Shown: positions 12,636 through 22,339 of the stretch, one piece after another
How positions within the stretch are numbered: the stretch's first letter is position 1
Layout of the letters: every line of letters begins with the position of its first letter
NCBI RefSeq assembly: GCF_003573695.1
Contig: NC_039362.1
Span: forward strand, 12,813,402-12,877,401
Direction: 5' to 3'
Length of the DNA: 64,000 bases
DNA from: Papaver somniferum
Lineage: Eukaryota; Streptophyta; Magnoliopsida; Ranunculales; Papaveraceae
Translations under genes and position numbers: made by a program
The notes under the pieces: model-generated
Databases searched by the model: none
Told to the model about the DNA's origin: nothing
Seen by the model: only the letters and a program-made list of their open reading frames with translations

Positions 12636-12650
12636 TGGTATCAAAGCAGG
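12636..12650 (+). other. Primer-binding site of Copia-A (initiator tRNA-Met type)
   Basis: TGGTATCAAAGCAGG lies 2 nt after the LTR end TTTTCA. It differs by one base from the TGGTATCAGAGC core complementary to plant initiator tRNA-Met, the usual Copia primer. Confidence 0.85.
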
Positions 12651-12703
12651 CAAACACGAAAGGATCTAATAGTATGTGTTTGGTGCGATCCAACCTATAA
12701 GAA

Positions 12704-14080
12704 ATGAACTCGAGTTCTCATGAATCGACTTCAATTAACGCACTGCCAAGATTTGACGGAACAAACTATCTATGGTGGAAATCTGCTATGAGATCTTTTC
12801 TTCAATCACGAGACTTTAATACATGGCTATTAGTCGTCGATGGTTATAATCACCCGAAGTAGAAAATTCGGAAACTGAGTTTAAACGCTCGGTGGATTTT
12901 TCAAACGAAGAAAAGGCTTTTGCTAAGCAGAATTCAGATGGTTTGAATGCTATTATACACGTTCTAAGTCGTGATCTACAACATCATGTATCAACATTTC
13001 AAACTTCGAAAGAAGCTTGGGATAATCTTCAGATCGTATTTGAATGGAATACATCAGAGAAAGAAGCTAGACTTCAAACTCTTATATATGATTGGGAAAA
13101 CCTTCGAATGGATGACAACGACACTTTTGAAGAATTTCATATTAAACTCTCTGAAATAATTAATGCTTCTTTCTCACTTGGAAAGACTATTCCTAGAAAG
13201 GATATAGTGTGCAAAATTCTTAGATCGTTGCCATCTAGATACGAATCTAAAAAGCATGCAATCATAGAAGCAAATGATCTTTCAACACGCTCATGAAGCA
13301 CAACGATCTTTCAACACTCTCACGAAGCACACTCGTTGGAAATTTAAAGATCTTTGATCATGAATCACTGTCTATTCAAACTAAATGAATTGCTTTTAAA
13401 GAGCAAAAATTCAAAAAGCTCCAATGGAGAAAAATATACAGATGGGTGATTCAGATGAACAGATTGCAGAAAAGTCCGATGATGAACTTGAACAATCATT
13501 ATCATTGATTACTAGACAATTTCGAGATCTCTTAAAGAAAAGAAATAAGAGATTCATAAAGGATACTCATCGATCTTCTCGTCCACGTGATTATGTTCCT
13601 GTCAAGAAATATCAGGAAGAAGATGATGAATGTCAGCCTCAGTGCCTCAAGTGTAAAGGGTTTGGTCACATAGATAAAGACTGTCCCAATCTTAAGAAAT
13701 ACACTGGAAGTAAGGCACCGACTGTAACTCTAGATGAGACCTCTGATTCTTATGACTCTGAAGAAGAGAAAACAGCTAATATTGCATTAGTTGTCAATCT
13801 TATTCCTTCATCCTCCATTAGTGATTTACCCATTTTAAAAATGCACATGTCTTTCGATGTTATTAAACCATATAATGGTAAAGGGAAAAATAAGACAAGA
13901 TGCAAAAACTGTCTCAAAAACAGAATTGCTAAAAGTTGCATAGGAAACCCGAGTCAATCTCAAGATACTTCGTTAGTTCGAGATAACAAAAAAAGACTCT
14001 TTCATACACAACTAGATCCAGAAGACTCTGGTTGTTCAAAATTCCATAATGAGATAAAATCTCATACTAATACCACATGA
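12704..14080 (+). pseudogene. Damaged gag of Copia-A
   Basis: The reading opens at ATG 12704 (MNSSSHESTSINALPRFDG), with the LPRFDGTNYLWW and WKSAMRSFLQSRD signature of Copia gag N-termini. It stops at TAG about 12859, where a 1-base loss shifts the frame. It continues as 12892-13296, containing DLQHHVSTFQTSKEAWDNL and IVCKILRSLPSRYE, the conserved Copia gag core. A near-repeat of about 30 bp (13279-13336) and another stop break it again. The last part, 13424-14080, carries the knuckle CLKCKGFGHIDKDC (C-x2-C-x4-H-x4-C). Gag would build the virus-like particle; this copy cannot make a full-length product. Confidence 0.85.
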
Positions 14081-14412
14081 TCGGTATTAGCATTCTTTCC
14101 TCACCTCGTGTGCCAAATTTAGTGAGGAAGAAGAAAGATCAAGGCACTTATATGTAGATTATGGGAATAAAATCTAGTAATTGAAAATATTTGAGATATT
14201 CGTATTTATAGGAATATTATATTTTCGGAAGTATGAATATTATAAAAAGATCATTTAAGAGGATAGGGTTTGCTATTCAAAAAGGTCTTGCGGCACATCT
14301 TGTTGATCGTTTGCCCGCTATGTAATTTATAACTATTTATAAACAAAAAATTTTTATTTTATGAGTAAAAAAAAAGATCATTCTCTTTGTTTGGTCATTC
14401 CTTGTCCGAACT

Positions 14413-14769
14413 ATGAGTCTGGATCCAATGTCTTCTCTTGATAAGATGCTAGATCAGAAAGATCACTTTAAGAATAAGTCTGCATCTTCTCTTGATATAG
14501 AGAAACCAAAGAGCAAAATCAAAAAGAGAGATTGTCTTAGCAAGAAGGAAAGAGAGAATATGCTGAAGAAAGATCAGTGTATTGAAGCATTGACACATTT
14601 CTGTGTTCAATCAAAGACAAAATTACATGTTCTTGCAGAATCCTTCACGAAAATTTCTCAACTGCAAGAAATTATTGTCAAACAACAAGGTTATGTACTT
14701 GAAGAATTTCACAAGCTGAAGACTGAAAGTAATAATCTACCTTCCTCTAGCATTGAGATGACAGATTAA
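14413..14769 (+). CDS. Coiled-coil ORF of Copia-A, function unknown
   Basis: This ORF has 118 codons from an ATG. The product is highly charged (KPKSKIKKRDCLSKKEREN), followed by a heptad-like helix (LAESFTKISQLQEIIV, GYVLEEFHKLKTE). It lies 0.3 kb past gag and ahead of the non-coding 3' region, mirroring the ORF at 2018-2446 in Copia-B. That shared layout argues it is a family feature. It may be the remnant of a longer gag C-terminus; no enzyme motif is seen. Confidence 0.4.
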   Translation: MSLDPMSSLDKMLDQKDHFKNKSASSLDIEKPKSKIKKRDCLSKKERENMLKKDQCIEALTHFCVQSKTKLHVLAESFTKISQLQEIIVKQQGYVLEEFHKLKTESNNLPSSSIEMTD

Positions 14770-15335
14770 TCCAGGAAAATAGACATCAGTTTTTTATTTC
14801 TATCAATAATTTTATAAGGTCTATTTTGAATAAAACTATCTATTATTTATGAATAAAATTAACATTTCATAATTCTTCTTGTGATAGTTTTTCGATTACA
14901 TAGCCTGTGCTTGAATGCTTTATATTATTGTTATGTATGTTATGGGATGTTTGATTTCGGTTTTCATAACCTTAATATTCGATCTCATATGGTGTGAACC
15001 CTTATGATTTGGGTGACTTTTTGATTTAGCGGGATTGAGTTCTAGCCCATGTTGGTAGGCTTTATCAAAGGACCATAAGGGGTTCCGATTGAAACTATTA
15101 TGTGAAAAAGTCACATTATGTTGAATCGTTTTTGGTTTAGCATAAAAGCATATGTGTTTCTGGGTTTCAACTTTTGCATTACATTAATTAAAACTGATTT
15201 TCGACCTTTCTCTGGTAAAGGTTGGTCTTTGTTGTTGTTCTTTTGTCCTGCGAGAGGATGACAACACAACGGGGGAGAGTTCTATGTGAACTTCCGCTTA
15301 ATGACATATCTTTCGGGGTGAAGAGGATGCATAAT

Positions 15336-16090
15336 CTAAGGTAACGAATTTGTTAGTTAATTGTTTTCCTGTTTAAGAAAAGCCTGATTTTATTGCATAT
15401 ATTTATTGCTTTTGCTTAACAAAATTTCGGTACAATTGATGTTTATTCCATTATTTGTATATGGATGTATGTGTGTGATTCAATTGTTTCCGGTTAAGAA
15501 AAACTATTGTTACCTTTTTTTATGGTTTGGTATCAATTGTTTAGGCTTACGAAATTTCGGTGCAATTGCGGTACTATAATGTCTATGTTTGTTTCAATTG
15601 CTTCCGGTTGAGATAAATAATTATGCAAGTTGATTTATCAGGTTTGTATGAATTGTTTATGGCTTAAAAAAAGGTTTTCGGGATCAATTGTTTAGCCCAA
15701 TTCGATTCCGGATAAGAGAAACTAAGTTAATTCTGATCTTAGTTAGACTTATCAAAGAGGAGGTTTCGGTTATTCAAGTCTAATCGAATGCCTTAACAAG
15801 AAATACTAGTAAACTAACCTAGTACTTGTCTTGTTTAAAAGTGAAAGGTATAAGTTATTATTTGAATAATTAGAACCTGATGAGAAAAATAAAGTTAATT
15901 CTGATCTTTATTTTGGTCTTATCAAACAAGCGATTGTATTTGTGCAATCGGTTTAGCAAAAGAACTAAGGTGCCTAGTCAATTTATGATTTGCTAAACTA
16001 TTAGGGTAAATTGCTTCGGGAAATTGTTTCCTTGGTAACATATCAAAACAAAATTACTTTGTAGTTTCCGTTTTGATATTGGTTATCTAA
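15336..16090 (+). other. Hairpin-rich non-coding 3' region of Copia-A
   Basis: Exact inverted pairs are CGATTG/CAATCG (15931-15936 and 15945-15950), GTTTAGCAAA/TTTGCTAAAC (15951-15960 and 15989-15998) and ATATCAAAAC/GTTTTGATAT (16040-16049 and 16070-16079). Upstream, 15440-15720 holds loosely repeated units of CAATTG-N3-CCG and CGG-N2-CAATTG, which are also mutually inverted. No ORF spans it. The arrangement parallels the hairpin array of Copia-B at 17089-17409. Confidence 0.65.
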
Positions 16091-16361
16091 AATGGTGTGT
16101 AGAACCCTCGTGCTTAACTCTTATATGTTGCAAGTCTTTTAGATTTGTAAGATACTTTCGGTTTGTCCTTTATTTGCTCGTACCTTTGTCATTTTGTGAC
16201 AAAAAGGGGGAGAAATATATGGAGTAAACAAGTGATTTGGTATCAATAAGGAAAGGACAATTGTACTTAAACGTTATATCTAACTAAAGGGTAAAGCATA
16301 AACTAAGGGGGAGTAACATATCATATTGATATTTGTAGTTCTTAACTACAAAAGGAATAAC

Positions 16362-17070
16362 AAAGATGTGTAGATCGGCATCAATATATTGTCTTTGTGA
16401 CGAAGAGTATTGATTGCAAAATATGAACCCAACTACTTTGGTAGTTGTATTCTTAGATAGATCTAAGAACCCGACAAAGGATTTATTGGGGTAAACGGAA
16501 GAGCCTTTTGTCAAACTCATATCACGTTGTTTGAAAAGAGTTGTTACTGAAAAGATTTGTTGTTCCTTTACTGTTTGGAATACGAACCAAAGTAATTGTC
16601 CCAAGTGCGTGACTTATTACAAGTTGGAGGCGCAAGGATACTGAGGGAACTAGGTGAACTATAAGTTTAGTTGTTTGGTCACAACTATACGAAGTTGGTT
16701 TAGATTTTGTATAGCAGCTTAATTCTGAGAGTATTCAATTCTGGACAAGGTCCCGGGGTTTTTCTGCATTTGCGGTTTCCTCGTTAACAAAATCTTGTTA
16801 CGCAATTATAATTAGAAGTAAAATACACAAACGTTAATTCCGAATATACTTGATATCAATCCTATAGAGTTTGGTTAAGTCCGAACCTATTATCAAGTAT
16901 CATATTTTGTTGTTGTATTGTCTCGATCTTGTATCCATAGACAATCACACGAAGTGTGAACCGATTCGTTGTATTGTCTCGACTCAGTCCATAGACAATC
17001 ACTTTCGGTAAAGGACTTATATGTGAAAAAGTTTTAGATTGAGGTATATTTGGGTACCCTCGTATTTTCA
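16362..17070 (+). repeat. 5'-truncated 3' LTR of Copia-A
   Basis: From GTGTAGATCGGCATCAATAT it matches the last 0.7 kb of the 5' LTR (4733-5002 plus 12165-12633). It ends CGTATTTTCA next to the CTATG duplication. The first 2 kb of the LTR and the polypurine tract are missing. It preserves the empty site of the Ty3 insertion. Confidence 0.85.
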
Positions 17071-17088
17071 CTATGATTGTCCCATACG

Positions 17089-17409
17089 TTGTCAAAAGTT
17101 AAGTCCTTCCTATGTCTTTATGAAAATATTGATAAAAGATTGAATGAACTTTTGACAAACAATAGTTAAGCCTATTATGTCATTATGCAAATATTGATAG
17201 AAGATAGGATGAACTATTGTTTACAAAGATTAGATCTATTATATGTCATTGTGCAAATAGTGATGAAAAATAGAATGAATCTTTGTTTATTCCGCAGTAT
17301 TGATCTTCCCTGATCCATATCTTTATGTAAATACCGTGCGGCTCCGTAAGTTCTCTTATTGACCATTTCCGATTAAATTAATCATTGATTCTCTTCTGGT
17401 TAATTTAAT
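17089..17409 (+). other. Hairpin array in the 3' internal region of Copia-B
   Basis: Five consecutive inverted pairs occur. TTGTCAAAAGTT/AACTTTTGACAA is 17089-17100 with 17147-17158. AAACAATAGTT/AACTATTGTTT is 17157-17167 with 17212-17222. ACAAAGATT/AATCTTTGT is 17223-17231 with 17278-17286. CCGCAGTATT pairs with AATACCGTGCGG (17292-17301 with 17330-17341), with a 2-base bulge. ATTAAATTAA/TTAATTTAAT is 17372-17381 with 17400-17409. The first four share similar loops (TATGTC, TTATG and AATATTGATA words) but have different stems. No ORF runs through them. Confidence 0.8.
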
Positions 17410-18178
17410 TGAGATTTTTGGAAACAAATTCATGTTTCATGTGATTTGTTAATGTCCAAAGAAATCCTTCTTTTCTTGTGAAAGTAAGGTCGCTCTTGTT
17501 GTTCTTTCGGGAATGACATTTTATGGGGGAGAGTTCTTAATTGAACTTGTGCTTAATTTCCAAATCTTTGTGGGGAGTGCGGCTGTGGAATACTATAGGG
17601 GTTATCTTGTATCTTTATAAACTCCTTGATGAATGCATTTAGTGTCGGCTATATGATTGCATCTAAAAAAGTTGATATGTGCTTTTCTTTTGGTCATGAA
17701 GTATCTCTATGTAAATTTCATTATGATCCCACTAATTTTCGTACCTTTGCCAATTTTATTGACAAAAAGGGGGAGAATTAATGTGTAGTTCACACTACAA
17801 ATACATATGGTTTTCGGATCATGATGTTAGGGAGAGTGGTTTTCATGTGAGAGGAAGTATTGACTAAGTGGGAGTGATATATATCACCATAGTATTGTTG
17901 TCCAAGTTGTGATACAATTGAACTTTGATGTTGTGTAATAATACTATGACACTATATAAATGTAATTAAGAGCTATTGTTTTCTCATTGTTATAGCTACG
18001 GATCTTCAACAATGATGATGCTGAGTTGAAAACATTTAGAATCATTGGAGTACTTGGAAATGACGAAGATTTCGAGTAATGTTTAAGAACCAAGGAGATC
18101 AAGCATTTGGATGAGAAGCTACAAAGTTTATTTATTTTGTATTCCATATGTAGTGATATTTTTGTCACTAAAATTGAC

Positions 18179-18190
18179 AAAGGGGGAGAT
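18179..18190 (+). other. Polypurine tract of Copia-B
   Basis: AAAGGGGGAGAT directly precedes the 3' LTR start TGTTAGAGC. This is the classic Copia plus-strand priming site. Confidence 0.85.
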
Positions 18191-19159
18191 TGTTAGAGCA
18201 TTGCTCAGTCGAACTCGCAAGCGTTGCTATCTCAAACTTGTTTGTCAAGTTTAGTTTCCAAAACTATAAGTCTTCATTTCTAGTCTACTTATAACCAAGT
18301 CTCGGATTAGGATAGTAAGTGTAGTTGAGCTTTAGACTCCATGACGTTCATCGAATGAAGACGAAGAACTACTCAAGGGAACTTGTGGAACTTCATCAAT
18401 AAAAGGTATGTGGATACTTGAGCTTATCTATCACTCAAAAGTCTATCTACTCTATCTCCTATTTGAGACAAAAGTCGTATTTCTATATAGACTTCAATTA
18501 TACACATTTGCTATTTCGAGCCGAGTTTATCTCGCTTATCTATTTCTTGAAATATGTGTTGGTAAGCTTTCTCTTTAGCCAAGTTCATCTTACTCGTGAC
18601 GAAAGTCATGTTGATTATTTCAATAACTTGAAAATCGCTTTGATGCTAATAGTTTGTGAATAACAACTATTTTAACATCCTCTAAGAAAGTTTCAATGAT
18701 TGAAATGAGAGTTTATACCAAGTAACCATGTTTGGATATAAACATATGTGTTCTCACATTTGTGTAAAAGTCCAAAACCGGGAACCTAAAGTATGCATAC
18801 CCTACGCGTACCGGCGGTTGTTGGAAATCTGGGTAATTATGCGTACCCGTATGCATACTGGCGGAAGTTTCACGTCCGTGAATTTCTGCTGGAGTTTGGA
18901 AGTGAAAAACAAACTCAATCCGGCTACTTAAGTATGCGTACCCGTTTGCATACTTAAGCAGGTTACTTTCTAAAATCGGTTTGTTCATGAACTAAAACAT
19001 TTATATAATAAGGAATGCAATCTTTGCAAACAATGGCTATAATGTTCTAAGCAATTGAACAATTCTCTAACTAGTTTCATTTGAGTCATTTGAACTAGTT
19101 ATGGTAAAGATGAATAAGGTTGATATGAAAGTATATTTCATTTGTCTATAAAAAACTAA
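18191..19159 (+). repeat. 3' LTR of the outer Copia-B element, truncated
   Basis: It begins TGTTAGAGCATTGCTCAGTCG right after the polypurine tract and follows the full LTR at 60617-62957 (reverse orientation) for about 0.95 kb. Alignment is lost just after GATATGAAAG, so the TATA box, R and U5 regions are missing. It includes the GTATGCATAC/GTATGCGTAC word block at about 18790-18960. Confidence 0.8.
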
Positions 19160-19218
19160 ATTTGACAACAAGCTTGATATAGCAACACTTGTGAGTTCGA
19201 CCGAGCAACGCTCTAACA
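19160..19218 (-). repeat. Inverted tip of a Copia-B LTR
   Basis: The reverse complement reads TGTTAGAGCGTTGCTCGGTC and continues as LTR positions 1 to about 58, ending at TTGTCAAA. With 18191 onward it forms a composite with 50-60 bp terminal inverted repeats. It is probably a remnant of a second, oppositely oriented insertion or a rearrangement. Confidence 0.75.
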
Positions 19219-19508
19219 CTTCCCACAAGGATTCCCACACAATTGAGAACGAGTGAAGGGATTAGGCCACAATTTTTAGAGTTGGGAAGAGGTTGGGAGC
19301 CTCCATAAGACCCAGTGTTATACTTAAAATGTCACAAATTTCTCTGTAACTCTATTCCTAAAATTAATGGTGATTGCATGTTCGTCATTGTATCTATTGT
19401 TACACGTTCATCGTTAGAGAGAAAATAAACTAGTTGAAGAAGATGGTAAAACATTAGAAGAAAAAAGTGGACAAAATGTAGAAGATATTGATACATATAA
19501 AATGATTG
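19219..19508. other. Unassigned spacer between the LTR tip and the hAT element
   Basis: No ORF, repeat or RNA gene can be supported here. The sequence is AT-rich single-copy-like DNA that received the hAT insertion. Confidence 0.5.
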
Positions 19509-19516
19509 ACTGAAAT

Positions 19517-22202
19517 TAGGGTTGTCAACGGGTCTGGTTCCTCCCGGGTATCATACTACCCGGAACCGGACCCTATTATTTTTTCCGGTTCCGGGTCCCC
19601 ACGGTTCCGGGTCTGGTTCCTAAATTAGTTGGTCCAGAACCGGACCTTATTAAACAGCCGGGTACCCACCGGTTCCGGGTATTAAACGGGTACTTCAAGT
19701 TCAGTTCTATTACACATCAGGTCATAGAAATGTAAGTGGTTTACGAATTCAATAAATTGTATCGAATCTTAATTCCGAACTGTTCACAATCCCAGTTTTA
19801 GTACAACAGCTCCTACATAACCAATTTAATCCCCACCCTTTATCTTCGCAGTTTTAATCTATAAAGAACTGCCGCCATCGTCCATGACCAGTAGAAGTTT
19901 ACATCTACAATCTCAGACCATCATAGCAATTTGCAGCACAATCTCAGATAACACACAAACTTCCTTGTATCTCCAGTTCCACCACAGCCTTGGCTTGCAC
20001 GACTGTAACTCCAGTGCTTTGACCTCGGCTCTCAGCTCTATTGCGCCAATTCAGTCCCTCTGAGCATCGTCTTCATGCTATACTACTGACCATTCATTCC
20101 ATTTCCTTAACCAGTTCATGAGTTATTGCTTCTGTAATAGCGAGCCGACAAGCAATCCACATAAGCTTCATTAGTAACCCACTACTCTCCTCTGCAACTG
20201 TAGATGCAACTTCATTTCGCATGCTTCAGTTCGTCACCAATGTATTCGGCCAAACTTCACCTGCAACGCCGAGCTCAGACCATTCATACAACACTTACAG
20301 ACCAGCCTTCCCCACGCCATCCAATACCAACACAACACCATATTTTTCTTGTTCTCATGACCACTACCAGAAATTCCACCAACATCATCAATACCATCTC
20401 TATCTCCATCATCTCAGGCTCAGGCCACTAACCCATGAACATCATCAATACAAAACCCATTTCAATCTCTGCATTCACGGAAATTCCAACAAAGCAAACC
20501 CCAGTTCAGAAGCTCCTTCTCAGTACAAGCTTTAATCAAACAACCATTACCAACCTCAGCTGTTGCTTCAATTTCTCTTAAACCCATTGCAGTAGCAATA
20601 ATTCTGCACTGAATCCAACAGCTTCTTGATCACCAATTTCTGTTTCATATCACCACTACAACTCCCATGTACAACTCAACTACAACAAGTCAGCTGTACC
20701 AATTCTTCTCGGGCAGTTTCTTGGCTCCTGCAACAGCTGCTTGCACTCTACCAACGGCATCACACCTGCAATGCATAATTAATCGCAGTTTCATTCGAAC
20801 ACAGACCAACACATACCACTTCAGTTGCTGCATCTCATTTTGTAGCTCTAACATCATTACAACTGCAGCTGCAACACCATGGCCAGCTTCAATTCATGAC
20901 AGCATCTTCTTCTAGATGTGAATAGCTTCAAACCCTCTCAGACCACCACAGCTGGCGTTCAACTTAGAAACCCTGATTCCATTTCATGAACACCACCATC
21001 AACAGCTGAATCAAAACTTAATCTCAGCATCGAGAAAAACCCCAAAACTGACAAACCCTAACTCTTCAATTTCAATTTCAACTTCTCTTCACTGTGTGCT
21101 CTCTAGATCTGTGGACTCTTCCAATTCTTCTTTAAATTCCTCCATCTATCAACACAATCATAGAAGTAACGAGTTCTTCTTAATCTCCACCTTCAATCTT
21201 CACCATATTTACAACATCATATGTTTCTCGAATGAAGCTTATTCTACAAATCCAACCCAACACAGATCGATTTGTTAACTCGTCATAACTCTCGATTCCC
21301 TCTCTCAAATCAACAGCCGCAGTCTCCATTTCTTTCTCTGAATTTCTAAACCTTCCTCAGACAGCAGCCGTCATGACTTGCCTCAGCTCTCTGAAATCGA
21401 GGTGGAGTGAAATGAAGAGGTGAAAATTGTAGAACCACCTCCATCTATCCTCAAATACCCACACTTGAAAACAGATCAAATACAACAGCATCACCATCGT
21501 TATCAAGATCTAGCTACTAATTAAAAAGAACTGCCGATTGAGTATGAATAAAAGTTATTTAATCAATAAGCAGATAATCATCTACAACTTCAAAAGCTAA
21601 ACAAAGGAATTTTAAAAAAAAACAAATTTTATTATTATCAGTCAATCCTCTAATTGATAAAGAGATTCGAGATATACGTTTGACAAAAAAAAATTTTGCA
21701 GTAAACATTTACAACTTACGAAATTAACAACTTTGAATTTTAACTTTTAGCTACAACCCATCATTAAACGTTACTAAGATAGCAGATCTGAAACAGTGTC
21801 TCCTCATTATAACACATGAAAAGATGAAAATTTCATCAGGACAAGAAATTATTACATAGATGGAGAGAATGAAAGGCCAATTTTGAGCGGAGCTTGGAAC
21901 GGAGGGTGAAAGCAGAAGAGTCAGATGCGGAAATTTTAGGTTATGTTTGTTTATAATTGTTAACGACGTATATATATATAACCCTTCACATGACCGAATT
22001 AACCCCAGAAAAACAAATACTTACAATACCCGACTACCCGCCGGGTAGGAACCGTATGAAACCATTTATTAACGGGTCCATTCGGGTAATTACCCGTCGG
22101 GTCCTAACTTGTTAATGGGTCCTATTTTAGGACCCGGAACTGGACCCTGTTCTCCCGGATCCGGTTCCGGTTGCGGGTAATGGGTACCCATTGATAGCCC
22201 TA
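19517..22202. mobile_element. Non-autonomous hAT transposon, 2.69 kb
   Basis: The termini TAGGGTTGTCAACGGGT and (reverse complement of the right end) TAGGGCTATCAATGGGT are imperfect inverted repeats. The flanks are a perfect 8-bp duplication ACTGAAAT (19509-19516 and 22203-22210), the hAT signature. Subterminal regions are packed with CCGGTTCCGGGT / ACCCGGAACC words in both orientations, typical of transposase-binding sites. No transposase ORF exists. The interior (about 19850-21450) is a C-rich, CTGCAAC/CAGC-rich tract, and its ORFs are compositional. Confidence 0.9.
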
Positions 22203-22339
22203 ACTGAAATGATGTACATACTAATATGTACCTGCTGAAATTGGGATTTCCTGAATGAATCTAAAATTCCATTGAAAACCATCACAAAATCTACCAATAG
22301 ATATTGATATTTACTTGAAAATAAGAGTGTACTAGGTAA

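Larger units (their letters stand above)
2679..17070 (+). mobile_element. Copia-A: non-autonomous Copia element inserted in Copia-B
   Basis: The 5' LTR begins TGTTAGAGCATAGCTC and the 3' LTR ends CCCTCGTATTTTCA. Both ends abut the perfect 5-bp duplication CTATG (2674-2678 and 17071-17075). After the 5' LTR comes an iMet primer site (12636), a damaged gag (12704-14080), a coiled-coil ORF (14413-14769) and a long non-coding 3' region. A Ty3 element (5003-12159) sits in the 5' LTR. No pol genes are present. The first part of the 3' LTR and its polypurine tract are deleted: LTR homology resumes only at about 16362. Confidence 0.85.
1..19159 (+). mobile_element. Copia-B: outer Ty1/Copia-type element, 5' end outside window, heavily interrupted
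   Basis: The pieces 1-444, 1958-2678 and 17076-18190 read as one internal region once the two insertions (solo LTR at 445-1957, Copia-A at 2679-17070) and one copy of each target duplication are removed. It holds a gag zinc-knuckle fragment, a coiled-coil ORF, a non-coding 3' region with hairpins, and the motif GACAAAAAGGGGGAGAA near 17760. A polypurine tract then leads into a 3' LTR at 18191. No protease, integrase or reverse transcriptase is visible, so the copy is non-autonomous or deleted. Calling it a single element is an inference from the clean target duplications and from the related copy at 62958-64000. Confidence 0.7.

Noticed and set aside
18191..19218. Independent MITE with 50-60 bp terminal inverted repeats
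   Set aside because: The left end is directly preceded by the Copia polypurine tract and there is no target duplication, so an LTR plus an inverted fragment explains it better. It is kept only as a finding.
20204..21278. Several Ser/Thr/His/Gln-rich frames that look like small proteins
   Set aside because: They overlap in several frames, follow the CTGCAAC/CCA composition of the hAT interior and have no domain; similar frames arise in the giant LTR at 57375-58716.
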